From positions 1-64,000 of the forward strand of contig ONCK01000006.1 in NCBI GenBank assembly GCA_900316315.1: 64,000 nucleotides of DNA. Reading direction: 5' to 3'. This DNA comes from an uncultured Prevotellaceae bacterium. Its GTDB lineage: Bacteria > Bacteroidota > Bacteroidia > Bacteroidales > Bacteroidaceae. Each line of letters opens with the position of its first letter. Position 1 is the stretch's first letter. The notes under the pieces were generated by a model that saw only the letters and a program-made list of their open reading frames with translations, was not told the DNA's origin and did no database searches. The position numbers and the translations under genes were made by a program. Positions 19,800 to 28,812 of this stretch are shown here, piece by piece.

Positions 19800-19871
19800 A
19801 CAAGGCCGCACCTTGTCACCATAGCAAAGCACCTTGTCAAGACGGCAAGCCTCCTTGTCGCCGATATATCG
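19800..19871. repeat. ACAAGG palindrome and three CCTTGTC repeats at 21-base spacing
   Basis: ACAAGG (19800-19805) and CCTTGT (19811-19816) form a short palindrome just after the permease stop. CCTTGTC then recurs with starts at 19811, 19832 and 19853, exactly 21 bases apart, the first two within GCACCTTGTC. The hexamer is the outer part of the hairpin family found at 33203, 45388 and 51832. Confidence 0.5.
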
Positions 19872-20012
19872 CTGTCTGTCTCTGAGAGGTTGCGTAACAA
19901 TATGCTCGGAAGCTTTCTCTTTCTTAATCTACGGTATGCGGCCCCATACAGAGAATGTGGTAGGCAGTTTTCTCGGGCTTGTGTAATATATAAGTTGTAG
20001 GCTTTGCGCAGG

Positions 20013-20029
20013 TGTCAGGCCTACTGACA
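20013..20029. promoter_or_regulatory. Inverted repeat upstream of the groESL promoter, possible activator site
   Basis: TGTCAG (20013-20018) and CTGACA (20024-20029) form a perfect 6-base dyad with a 5-base centre. It lies about 145 bases upstream of the predicted sigma54 start, where enhancer-binding proteins usually bind. A half-site GTGACAG follows at 20037-20043. Confidence 0.4.
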
Positions 20030-20139
20030 GCAATCGTGACAGATGCCATGCCGTGGGGAAGAGCTTAGGGCATATACACAATCCTGAATTGTTCTGCCAA
20101 TATGACAAATCGGGAAAAAAACGACAGACGTCTACTTTT

Positions 20140-20155
20140 TGGCACGCATTTTGTA
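20140..20155 (+). promoter_or_regulatory. Sigma54 (-24/-12) promoter candidate of groES-groEL
   Basis: TGGCACG, four bases, then TTGTA reproduces the sigma54 consensus TGGCACG-N4-TTGCW with one mismatch. The key GG (20141-20142) and the -12 GT (20153-20154) are separated by exactly 10 bases. The predicted start near 20165 gives a 62-base leader. No TAnnTTTG element at a suitable place and no CIRCE-type dyad were found. Confidence 0.55.
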
Positions 20156-20227
20156 TTATTCCAGATGGCAGCCTATAACACCGGACGGCCAACGAATAGG
20201 AAACAACACCTTAAAATATCTTACAAA

Positions 20228-20500
20228 ATGAACATTCAACCATTAGCAGACAGAGTTCTGATTACCCCAGCCAAGGCTGAGGAGAAGACAGTAGGCGGTA
20301 TCATCATCCCCGACACTGCCAAGGAGAAGCCCCTGCGCGGCACAGTCGTCGCTGTAGGCGAGGGCAAGAGTGATGAGAAGATGGTCCTCAAAGCAGGCGA
20401 TGAGGTACTCTATGGCAAATATGCCGGCACCGAGCTCGAGTTTGAGGGTGAGAAGTATCTCATCATGCGTCAGAGCGATGTAGTAGCAATCCTGAAGTAA
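20228..20500 (+). CDS. groES: Co-chaperonin GroES
   Basis: A 90-aa GroES. It starts [14 protein letters not shown], has the mobile loop [19 protein letters not shown] and the closing region [25 protein letters not shown]. It caps the GroEL ring during ATP-driven folding in the cytoplasm. The frame stays open upstream to 20102, but the promoter (20140-20155) lies inside that extension and family length fixes the start at 20228. groEL follows after 22 bases. Confidence 0.97.
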   Translation: MNIQPLADRVLITPAKAEEKTVGGIIIPDTAKEKPLRGTVVAVGEGKSDEKMVLKAGDEVLYGKYAGTELEFEGEKYLIMRQSDVVAILK

Positions 20501-20516
20501 TAAAATTAAAATCTAA

Positions 20517-22151
<1,635 letters not shown>

Positions 22152-22213
22152 TCGCCTGCTAAAGCATCGATAGAGCAAACACATCTATCCATACAACTTA
22201 CTTAAGGGAGACT

Positions 22214-22243
22214 GGAGACCATATACTCCGGTCTCCTTTTTTT
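22214..22243 (+). terminator. Rho-independent terminator of groES-groEL
   Basis: GGAGACC (22214-22220) pairs with GGTCTCC (22230-22236) and is followed at once by seven T (22237-22243). It lies 63 bases after the groEL stop. Confidence 0.88.
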
Positions 22244-22744
22244 GTTGTTGATGCGAAGAGGGAAGAAATGTCGTTCCGCCCTTTTGCGCAAAGGTCGGAA
22301 TAGGGACAGGCAGACTTTCCCCTCTCTTGTCTGGGGTGCAAAGCGGCGCTTGGAACAGTCTCGTCCTTTTGCTCAAATTTCGGAGAGGGGTGAGGGAGGT
22401 GCTCCTTCTTTTGTTTAAGGAATGAAGAAGTGTTTGTGGGCCACTTCACCTCCTGTTTAAGGTGCGAAGTTGTATATGGAGACTACTTTTTCTTTTATCT
22501 AAGCCACAAAGTGACACCTGCTGTTGTATTCATCATTTATTTAACATGCAAAAAGAGGCGGGGCGCTATTCGCATCTTTTATCTATAACACGAAGATAGG
22601 ACTTGGAGGCTACTCACTCATTTGTCTAAGGTATAAGGTAAGACTTGGAGGCCCCAATCTCTTTCGTTTAGAGAGCGATGTGGGGAGAAAATCATCTTCT
22701 GTCTTATGTTTATGAAACGAGGCGGAAAGATAACTGTTCTAAAG
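22239..22744. repeat. Degenerate 42-bp tandem repeat array, about 12 units
   Basis: Units start at 22239, 22281, 22324, 22366, 22408, 22450, 22492, 22534, 22576, 22619, 22661 and 22703, that is at 42- or 43-base steps. The best conserved 20 bases approximate CTTTTGTTTAAGGTGCGAAG. The other half is looser, with a recurring CTTGGAGGC (clear in units 9 and 10). No frame is open through the array. The first unit overlaps the T run of the groEL terminator. Confidence 0.75.
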
Positions 22745-22824
22745 CACTACAGAAGTAGATTGGCTTGCTCCTGTCATAAAAAAAATATTGTGAGTATGAA
22801 AGCAAAGGATAGGGATTAAATACG

Positions 22825-22832
22825 TATATTTG
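22825..22832 (+). promoter_or_regulatory. -7 promoter candidate (TATATTTG) for the ribulokinase unit
   Basis: TATATTTG matches the -7 consensus, without a good -33 partner. If used, the leader before the ribulokinase would be about 315 bases (22840-23156). That leader contains no gene. A nearer promoter may exist. Confidence 0.35.
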
Positions 22833-23156
22833 CAATCAGATTGGTGCAATACCGATATAGAGAACTCAGGCAGACGCAGAGATGCAGCATAGTCCTTGAC
22901 AGGGTTGTTTCTCCCGTCATGCTTCGCACGAGTCAGGCTTAATCTATTGCCTACGTCGCATACTTTTTCCTATCATCCGCCGTATTTTTCACTATAGGGT
23001 GGAGATATAGTTGCGGGCTAGGAGGCAGGGACGACCGCAAACAGGGCCAAGGCAACAGTATCTGACAGAGTAGAATCGAAATGTGGCGTGGCATACAGCC
23101 ACCACTATGTAGAACCGATAAGATATCAGTCTATAATTGATTAGAGGAAATATAAT

Positions 23157-24785
23157 ATGATGAGGAAATTCGTTTTAGGTCTCGACTTCGGGACCGGATC
23201 CGTAAGAGCTTTGATTGTGGATCCTGCGGATGGGAACTGCATCGCTGAGGCAGTCGTCGACTATCCTCGATGGAAGCAAGGACGGTATTGCAATGCGGCA
23301 GAAAAACGTTTCCGCCAGCATCCGTATGACTATCTGGAGAGCTTGGAGAATGTCATAAAGCAGGTTGTTCCGGATTGCCCGGGCGAAATCGTCGCACTGG
23401 CACTGGACACGACGGCCAGCACTCCCTGCTTAGTCGATCGTAACTTCACCCCGCTCTGTCTCACAGAGGAGTTTAAGGACGATCCCGACGCAATGTTTGT
23501 GATGTGGAAGGATCATACTTCGACCGTTGAGGCGAAGGAGATCACTGAGCTCAATGCCAAGTCAGCCATCAACTATTGTAGAAATACCGGTGGGGACTAT
23601 TCAACCGAGAATTTCTGGTCCAAGTTTCTCCACATCTTCCGCACCCATCCGCGTATCGCTGATGCAGCGTGGGCTGCGGTAGAGTGTTGTGACTGGATTC
23701 CCGCCCAATTGACAGGCAAGCGGAGTCTTGACGAGATCAAGGCGGGCCACTGTGTCTGTGACTTGAAGCACATGCACGACATGCGCTGGGGTGGCTATCC
23801 GTCCAAGGAATTTCTGGACAAGCTTGATCCACATTTCTCCACGTTCGCTTCCCATCTCCCCCAGGAGCATTACCTCTGCGACACCGTGGCTGGTAACCTG
23901 ACTCAGGAGTGGGCCGACAAACTTGGCCTCAAGGCTGGCATCCCCGTAGGCGTCGGCAATATTGACTCCTATTCGGGCGCAGTAGGCGGAGGCGTGGCCT
24001 ACGGGCGAGTAGTCCTCAATCTGGGTACCTCGTCCTGCTATATGGCCGTCGCACCTAAGGAAGTATTTGGTGACAAACTGATTGACGGCATATTTGGTCA
24101 GGTCGACGACTCCATACTCCCCGGCTATGTCGGATTTGAAGCCGGACTCTCAGCTTTCGGAGACTGTTTTGCATGGTTTAATGGCTTGATGCATTGGCCA
24201 CTCGATACTTTTGCTGAAGAAATCGGCGAAGAGAAGGTCAAGGCTCTCAAGAAGAGGCTCTTCGCTGCGCTCTACGACGCTGCAGCCGCCGTGCCCTTGA
24301 CCGACGATCTGCCTATGGCGACAGACTATCTCAACGGGCGCCGCAACCCTTGGCCCGACGCCTTCAAGACAGGTACCATCAACGGCCTGCGACTCTCCAC
24401 GTCGACGCCAGAACTCTTCCGGGCTTACATCGAAGCGGTTGTCTTTGCTTCCAAGGCCGTCATTGACCATTACCGTGCCGGTGGCATCAAGATAGACAGC
24501 TTGATGGGCATCGGAGGTATCTCGCTGCGGTCACCATTTGTAATGCAGATGCTGTCAGACGTCTTCAATATGGATTTGGAAGCCTCCAACGACACCAATT
24601 CCTGCGCTATAGGTTCGGCCATCCACGCTGCTGTCATCGCCGGCATCTATCCTACAGTGGAGGAGGCCCAAGACAAGATGGCCTTGAAAGTAACTAAAAT
24701 CTATCACCCGACTACGGATCAACGCGACATCATAGATAGACGGTACGCGCGCTATTGTGAGATGGGTGGAATTCCTAACGAATGA
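23157..24785 (+). CDS. araB: Ribulokinase (FGGY family)
   Basis: A 542-aa FGGY kinase that closely follows bacterial AraB: LGLDFGTGSVRALIVDP at the N-terminal phosphate-binding loop, AMFVMWKDHT in the middle, and CDWIPAQLTG, LNLGTSSC and SAFGDCFAWF further on. It should phosphorylate L-ribulose to L-ribulose 5-phosphate, the second step of arabinose breakdown. The isomerase and epimerase genes are not in the window. A substrate close to ribulose is also possible for a kinase in this setting. The MFS gene starts 7 bases after its stop, so the two are cotranscribed. Start could also be the second Met at 23160. Confidence 0.88.
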   Translation: MMRKFVLGLDFGTGSVRALIVDPADGNCIAEAVVDYPRWKQGRYCNAAEKRFRQHPYDYLESLENVIKQVVPDCPGEIVALALDTTASTPCLVDRNFTPLCLTEEFKDDPDAMFVMWKDHTSTVEAKEITELNAKSAINYCRNTGGDYSTENFWSKFLHIFRTHPRIADAAWAAVECCDWIPAQLTGKRSLDEIKAGHCVCDLKHMHDMRWGGYPSKEFLDKLDPHFSTFASHLPQEHYLCDTVAGNLTQEWADKLGLKAGIPVGVGNIDSYSGAVGGGVAYGRVVLNLGTSSCYMAVAPKEVFGDKLIDGIFGQVDDSILPGYVGFEAGLSAFGDCFAWFNGLMHWPLDTFAEEIGEEKVKALKKRLFAALYDAAAAVPLTDDLPMATDYLNGRRNPWPDAFKTGTINGLRLSTSTPELFRAYIEAVVFASKAVIDHYRAGGIKIDSLMGIGGISLRSPFVMQMLSDVFNMDLEASNDTNSCAIGSAIHAAVIAGIYPTVEEAQDKMALKVTKIYHPTTDQRDIIDRRYARYCEMGGIPNE

Positions 24786-24792
24786 TACCGTG

Positions 24793-26079
24793 ATGCGACC
24801 TACAATACGTAGAAACTATATTGTTGCGACGATATTCATAGCTGTCGTTTGCAACTACCTGGACAGGCAACTCCTGTCCATCCTCAAGCCTGAAATTCTC
24901 ACCCACTTTGGCGTCGGAGATGCCGAGTACGCCGTCATAGTCAACGTCTTCTTAATCTGCTACGCCATCATGTATCCGGTGGGAGGCATCTTGGTGGACC
25001 GCTTCGGGCCTCAAAAAGTGATGTTCACGGGTATCTTGACATGGTCTCTGGCTTGTGTGGGCGGCGGTCTCTCTCAAAATATCGTCCAGTTCGCCATCTG
25101 TCGTGGCATTCTCGGACTCTCTGAACCCGTCATCTTTGCCGGATTGATTGTAGTCATTACCGTGTGGTATGAGAAAACCAAGCGCGCGCTAGCCAATAGC
25201 CTCTGCCAGTTCGGAGGTTCGATTGGCGCGATGATAGCTCCGGCTGTAATCGCTTGGATGTCTCACTTTTTCCCCTGGTATCTGGTCTTCATCTTCGCAG
25301 GTTGCGTCGGCATCGTCATAGCCGGCGTCTGGCTGCTCGTCTATAGGACTCCGCCTCAGGAGATACTGGACATGACGACGGCACCAGACCCTGACGAAGC
25401 GCAGAGACGGGATACGTGGTCTTTCAGCTGGGGGCAGTTGTGGAAGACTTCCTCACTCTGGGGCTGTTTGCTCATTAGGCTGGTGAGCGATCCGGTATGG
25501 TATTTCTGCAGCTTCTGGTTGCCGGGCTTCCTGCGCGGCATGGGCGCTGACCAAGGTCTGTCCCATCGACAGACGCTCGACATGATACAGTATATAGGCG
25601 GTATCCCGTTTCTCGTAGGTGCCATCGGCGGTGTGCTGGCTTCGGCCTTCTCCGACAAGCTCGTGCGCCGTGGCATGCCATCTCTTAAGGCGCGCAAGAT
25701 ATCCATGATCTCCATGGTCGTCTTTGCGCCGCTGTGCGTGCTCATTCCCTTTGTGAGCACCTGGGGAGATGTTTCCTTCAGTACACGAATAGCTCTAGTT
25801 GTCATCATCTTCAGCTTAGTCGCTGCCATGTGCCAGAGCTGGCTGTACACGATTGTCGTCATCATCTCCGAATCCTTCCCAGTCAAGAATGTATCCAGCG
25901 TGCTGGGTATCGCTTGCGGTGCGGGGGCTGTCGGCGGCGCTATATTCAATGAGGTAGTCGGTTCGCTGATCAACTCGATGGGTGATGTCGTCTTCTTCAT
26001 CATGGCCAGCCTGCACATCATAGCGGCCTTGATTCTTTGGAAGATGGTTAAGCGCGAGCCCAAGCCTGCGACAGTTTAA
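24793..26079 (+). CDS. MFS transporter, sugar or sugar-acid type
   Basis: A 428-aa major facilitator with about 12 hydrophobic segments in two halves joined by a polar loop (residues ~195-215). The first loop has NYLDRQLLSILKPEI and the next GGILVDRFGPQKV, the conserved MFS loop between segments 2 and 3. The overall type resembles the anion:cation symporters that carry hexuronates and sugar acids. I take 24793 as start; an in-frame ATG at 24757 would overlap the kinase. Placement between kinase and flavoprotein points to uptake of the monosaccharide handled by this locus. Confidence 0.85.
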   Translation: MRPTIRRNYIVATIFIAVVCNYLDRQLLSILKPEILTHFGVGDAEYAVIVNVFLICYAIMYPVGGILVDRFGPQKVMFTGILTWSLACVGGGLSQNIVQFAICRGILGLSEPVIFAGLIVVITVWYEKTKRALANSLCQFGGSIGAMIAPAVIAWMSHFFPWYLVFIFAGCVGIVIAGVWLLVYRTPPQEILDMTTAPDPDEAQRRDTWSFSWGQLWKTSSLWGCLLIRLVSDPVWYFCSFWLPGFLRGMGADQGLSHRQTLDMIQYIGGIPFLVGAIGGVLASAFSDKLVRRGMPSLKARKISMISMVVFAPLCVLIPFVSTWGDVSFSTRIALVVIIFSLVAAMCQSWLYTIVVIISESFPVKNVSSVLGIACGAGAVGGAIFNEVVGSLINSMGDVVFFIMASLHIIAALILWKMVKREPKPATV

Positions 26080-26142
26080 TACAAGATTTCTACAATATTT
26101 TTAATAGCGTAAATCACAATTCTTAAGCAAACATTTAATAGT

Positions 26143-27513
26143 ATGAAAACAATTCATGAAGAAGCAAGGGAGATACCGGTAAGGACCGAGACCGATATCC
26201 TCATTGTTGGTGGCGGTCCGACAGGTATCATTGCCGCGTGGGCAGCAGCCAATCAGGGCAAGAAGGTCATGTTGATTGAGTCCCGTGGTTTCCTGGGTGG
26301 CAATCTAGTGCTGGGTCTTCCGCTTAATGGATTTCTTGGCCGCAAGGGCAATCAGGTGATTAAGGGACTTCCGCAGAAATTTGTGGATCGTCTGAAAGCT
26401 CTGGGCGGAGCTACGGATCACAGACCCTGTCCTCTGCACGTCAGCCTCACTATGATTGACCCCGAACTCGTAGGTCGGGTATCCTGGGATATCATGGACG
26501 AAAATAATATTGACGTCTTGATGTATGTATTCTTCTCCGACGTCATCATGGAGGGCGACAAGGTCAAAGGAGTCATCATCGACAGCAAAGCCGGTCGCGA
26601 GGCCATCCTTGCCAAGGAGATTATCGACTGCACGGGCGACGCTGACGTGGCCTTCAGAGCCGGCGTACCTTGTGAGAAAGGCGATAAGGGCGGACACATG
26701 CAGCCCCCCTCACTTATGTTCGACATGCGCGGTGTCGACATGGCCAAGTTCCGTCAAGAGATTGCCGACCATCCTGAAAAGTATGAGTCCGACACAATCC
26801 CCAACGAGTTCTTCCGTGAAGACCGCAACTTTGTCTTTGTCGGCATGCGCGACCAGATCAAAGAGGCTCGCGAGAAAGACGGCTTAGACCTGCCTGTAGA
26901 TCGTACCATCATTGTTACGGGTATGAAGAAGGACGAGGCTTGGATCAACATGTCCCGTGTCAATGGCCTCGATGCGACGGATCCTGTCAGCTATACCAAG
27001 GGCGAAGAGCTCGCCATGAAGCAAAATGAAGACGTAGTCAAGTACTTGAAGAAGTACGTTCCCGGTTTCGAAAACGCATGGGTCGACAAGTCCACTCCAT
27101 TTACCGGTATTCGTGAGACGCGCCGCATTGTCGGCGAGTATATGATGACGGCTGATGACATTCTGAAGTGCCGCAAGTTTGACGACGCCATAGCTGTTGC
27201 CGCTTACCCCATAGACTTGCATCATCCTATCGGCGGTGACTGCACGCTTGAGTGGTGCTCCGACTGCTACGACATACCTTATCGTAGTCTTGTGCCGCAG
27301 AAGGTCACCAATCTCCTCGTTGCAGGCCGCTGTGCCTCAATGACTCATGAGGCCATGGCTTCGACACGTGTCATGCCGATATGTATGGCTATGGGCGAGG
27401 CTGCCGGTAAGGCCGCAGCCATTGCTGCTAATGACGGAGTCGCAGTGCAGAAAGTCGACATCGCCAAGTTGCAGAGCATGTTGCGCGAGGAGGGGGTCTA
27501 CTTCCGCGATTAA
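26143..27513 (+). CDS. FAD-dependent oxidoreductase (FAD_oxidored type)
   Basis: A 456-aa flavoprotein. GGGPTG at 23-28 with the following ESRGFLGG is the FAD-binding Rossmann start. DCTGDADVAFRAGVP and the late segment NLLVAGRCASMTHEAMASTR with MGEAAGKAAAIA are typical of the FAD_oxidored family, often found near glycan-utilisation genes in Bacteroidetes. It has no signal peptide, so it is cytoplasmic. The substrate is unknown; oxidation of a sugar or sugar acid is a guess from context. It lies 63 bases after the transporter gene and is followed by a hairpin at 27541-27580. Confidence 0.85.
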   Translation: MKTIHEEAREIPVRTETDILIVGGGPTGIIAAWAAANQGKKVMLIESRGFLGGNLVLGLPLNGFLGRKGNQVIKGLPQKFVDRLKALGGATDHRPCPLHVSLTMIDPELVGRVSWDIMDENNIDVLMYVFFSDVIMEGDKVKGVIIDSKAGREAILAKEIIDCTGDADVAFRAGVPCEKGDKGGHMQPPSLMFDMRGVDMAKFRQEIADHPEKYESDTIPNEFFREDRNFVFVGMRDQIKEAREKDGLDLPVDRTIIVTGMKKDEAWINMSRVNGLDATDPVSYTKGEELAMKQNEDVVKYLKKYVPGFENAWVDKSTPFTGIRETRRIVGEYMMTADDILKCRKFDDAIAVAAYPIDLHHPIGGDCTLEWCSDCYDIPYRSLVPQKVTNLLVAGRCASMTHEAMASTRVMPICMAMGEAAGKAAAIAANDGVAVQKVDIAKLQSMLREEGVYFRD

Positions 27514-27540
27514 TCCCAGGGATTTGCTCCCTGTGGCGTC

Positions 27541-27580
27541 TGCCCTCTCTGGTACCTTGTACAGGGTGTCGGAGAGGGCA
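27541..27580 (+). terminator. Hairpin after the FAD oxidoreductase, possible terminator
   Basis: TGCCCTCTC (27541-27549) pairs with GAGAGGGCA (27572-27580), with an inner GGTACC/GGGT stem. There is no T run, so it may be an attenuating or mRNA-stabilising hairpin rather than a classical terminator. Confidence 0.5.
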
Positions 27581-27759
27581 GATATCGTCTTAGCAAATCA
27601 GTTGCTGGCTTTGCGGCCGGCATGTGGCCAGCCGAAGCAGCGGGCTATGGCGGTGATCTTAGCGGAACTGTGCCTGTTGCTTTACGTCCGGTAAGCCGCC
27701 TGAGATGCATTTGTGCAAAAAAAATCTGATAGGGTTCTACAATTGTAAAATAAACTTCA

Positions 27760-27767
27760 TACCTTTG
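27760..27767 (+). promoter_or_regulatory. -7 promoter element (TACCTTTG) of GH43-susC-susD
   Basis: TACCTTTG matches the -7 consensus and predicts a start near 27775, about 73 bases before the GH43 start codon. A TTG at 27743-27745 is closer than usual. The 27514-27847 gap otherwise holds only the hairpin at 27541-27580. Confidence 0.5.
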
Positions 27768-27847
27768 TCAGACTGTAAGATAGCTCGTCCTGACAGCCTG
27801 CCTCCATGCAGACAGAGCGCCTGGCCAGCGCAAACATATATCCTTGT

Positions 27848-28807
27848 ATGAAAGCCCGACATTTGTCCGCTTGTCTCTCCGTCGTAGTCCTCAGTGTTCT
27901 CTGTGTACTTACGGCGGCTGCTAGACGTGTCAAGGTCTCTCAGCTTGCCCTTGCCGACCCGTACATACTTCTGGACGGGGGCACCTACTACGCTTACGGT
28001 ACCCATTCGCCAAGAGGCATAGAGGTCTACTCGTCTCCCGATCTCAAGGTGTGGCACTACTGCGGGCTCGCTTACGACAAGCGCGACGGCGATGGTCGTC
28101 ATCATTTCTGGGCCCCTGAGGTTTACAAGGTCGAAGGTCACTTCTATATGTACTATACAGCCGATGAGCGCCTGTACGTCGCGCGCTCGTCGTCACCTCT
28201 TGGCCCCTTCCGTCAGATTAGCTGCGGACCGCTGCTTCGAGAGGGCAGCATAGATGCTTCGCTCTTTGTCGACGACGATGGGACACCGTATCTTACATTT
28301 GTCCGCTTCGGAGGGGGCAATAGCGTATGGCTGGCCGAACTCAATGATGACCTGTGCAGTCTCAAGAAGGGCACATTGCGTCACTGCCTAAGCCAAAGCC
28401 AGGCGTGGGAGAAAGACGACAAATTTCCTCACATCCGTGTCAACGAGGGACCTTTTCTCATCAAGCATGCCGGCAAATACTATCTCACTTACTCGGCCAA
28501 CGATTTCCGCAGTCAGCGCTACGGTGTAGGTGTCGCTATAGCCGACAGCCTCACCGCCGAATGGCACAAGGTCGACTACAACCCTGTCCTGCAGGGCATC
28601 AAGGGCCTTGTAGGCACGGGGCATCACTCTTTCTTCAGAACTAAGCGGGGACGTCTGATGATGGCCTTCCATACCCACCAGTCGACAAGTCAGGTTCATC
28701 CGCGTCTCACGTACTTTGTGCCGGTCAAGTTTGTCCGCGATGCTCATGAGTCGCAGCCACGGTTGGCGGTAGGCCGCAAATTGATTATTCCCTCCCTCAA
28801 ACCATAA
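27848..28807 (+). CDS. Glycoside hydrolase family 43 enzyme, secreted
   Basis: A 319-aa five-bladed beta-propeller hydrolase. After a signal peptide (SVVVLSVLCVLTAAA) come the expected acidic residues: D37 in LADPYI as base, D136 in SIDASLF as pKa modulator, E200 in VNEGPF as acid. GHHSFF is another typical block. GH43 enzymes release arabinose or xylose from arabinan, arabinoxylan or their side chains, and the ribulokinase upstream favours an arabinose-containing target. No extra binding module is present. The start at 27848 follows the promoter; the upstream in-frame ATG at 27806 would add an unlikely N-terminal extension. susC follows after 5 bases. Confidence 0.88.
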   Translation: MKARHLSACLSVVVLSVLCVLTAAARRVKVSQLALADPYILLDGGTYYAYGTHSPRGIEVYSSPDLKVWHYCGLAYDKRDGDGRHHFWAPEVYKVEGHFYMYYTADERLYVARSSSPLGPFRQISCGPLLREGSIDASLFVDDDGTPYLTFVRFGGGNSVWLAELNDDLCSLKKGTLRHCLSQSQAWEKDDKFPHIRVNEGPFLIKHAGKYYLTYSANDFRSQRYGVGVAIADSLTAEWHKVDYNPVLQGIKGLVGTGHHSFFRTKRGRLMMAFHTHQSTSQVHPRLTYFVPVKFVRDAHESQPRLAVGRKLIIPSLKP

Positions 28808-28812
28808 CTAAG

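Noticed and set aside
18553-19803. Open frame of 416 codons on the minus strand opposite the LolE-like permease
   Set aside because: It mirrors a clear membrane protein codon by codon, has no family features and no promoter. Similar long frames lie opposite groEL (20463-21542), the second metallophosphoesterase (3331-4482), the TPR gene (37971-39002) and the phosphosugar mutase (46291-47493); all look like effects of codon bias.
20102-20227. N-terminal extension of GroES
   Set aside because: The frame is open, but the extension contains the putative promoter and is absent from the family.
22239-22744. CRISPR array
   Set aside because: Periodicity is present, but the conserved half is degenerate between units, the other halves are related to each other, and no cas gene is in the window.
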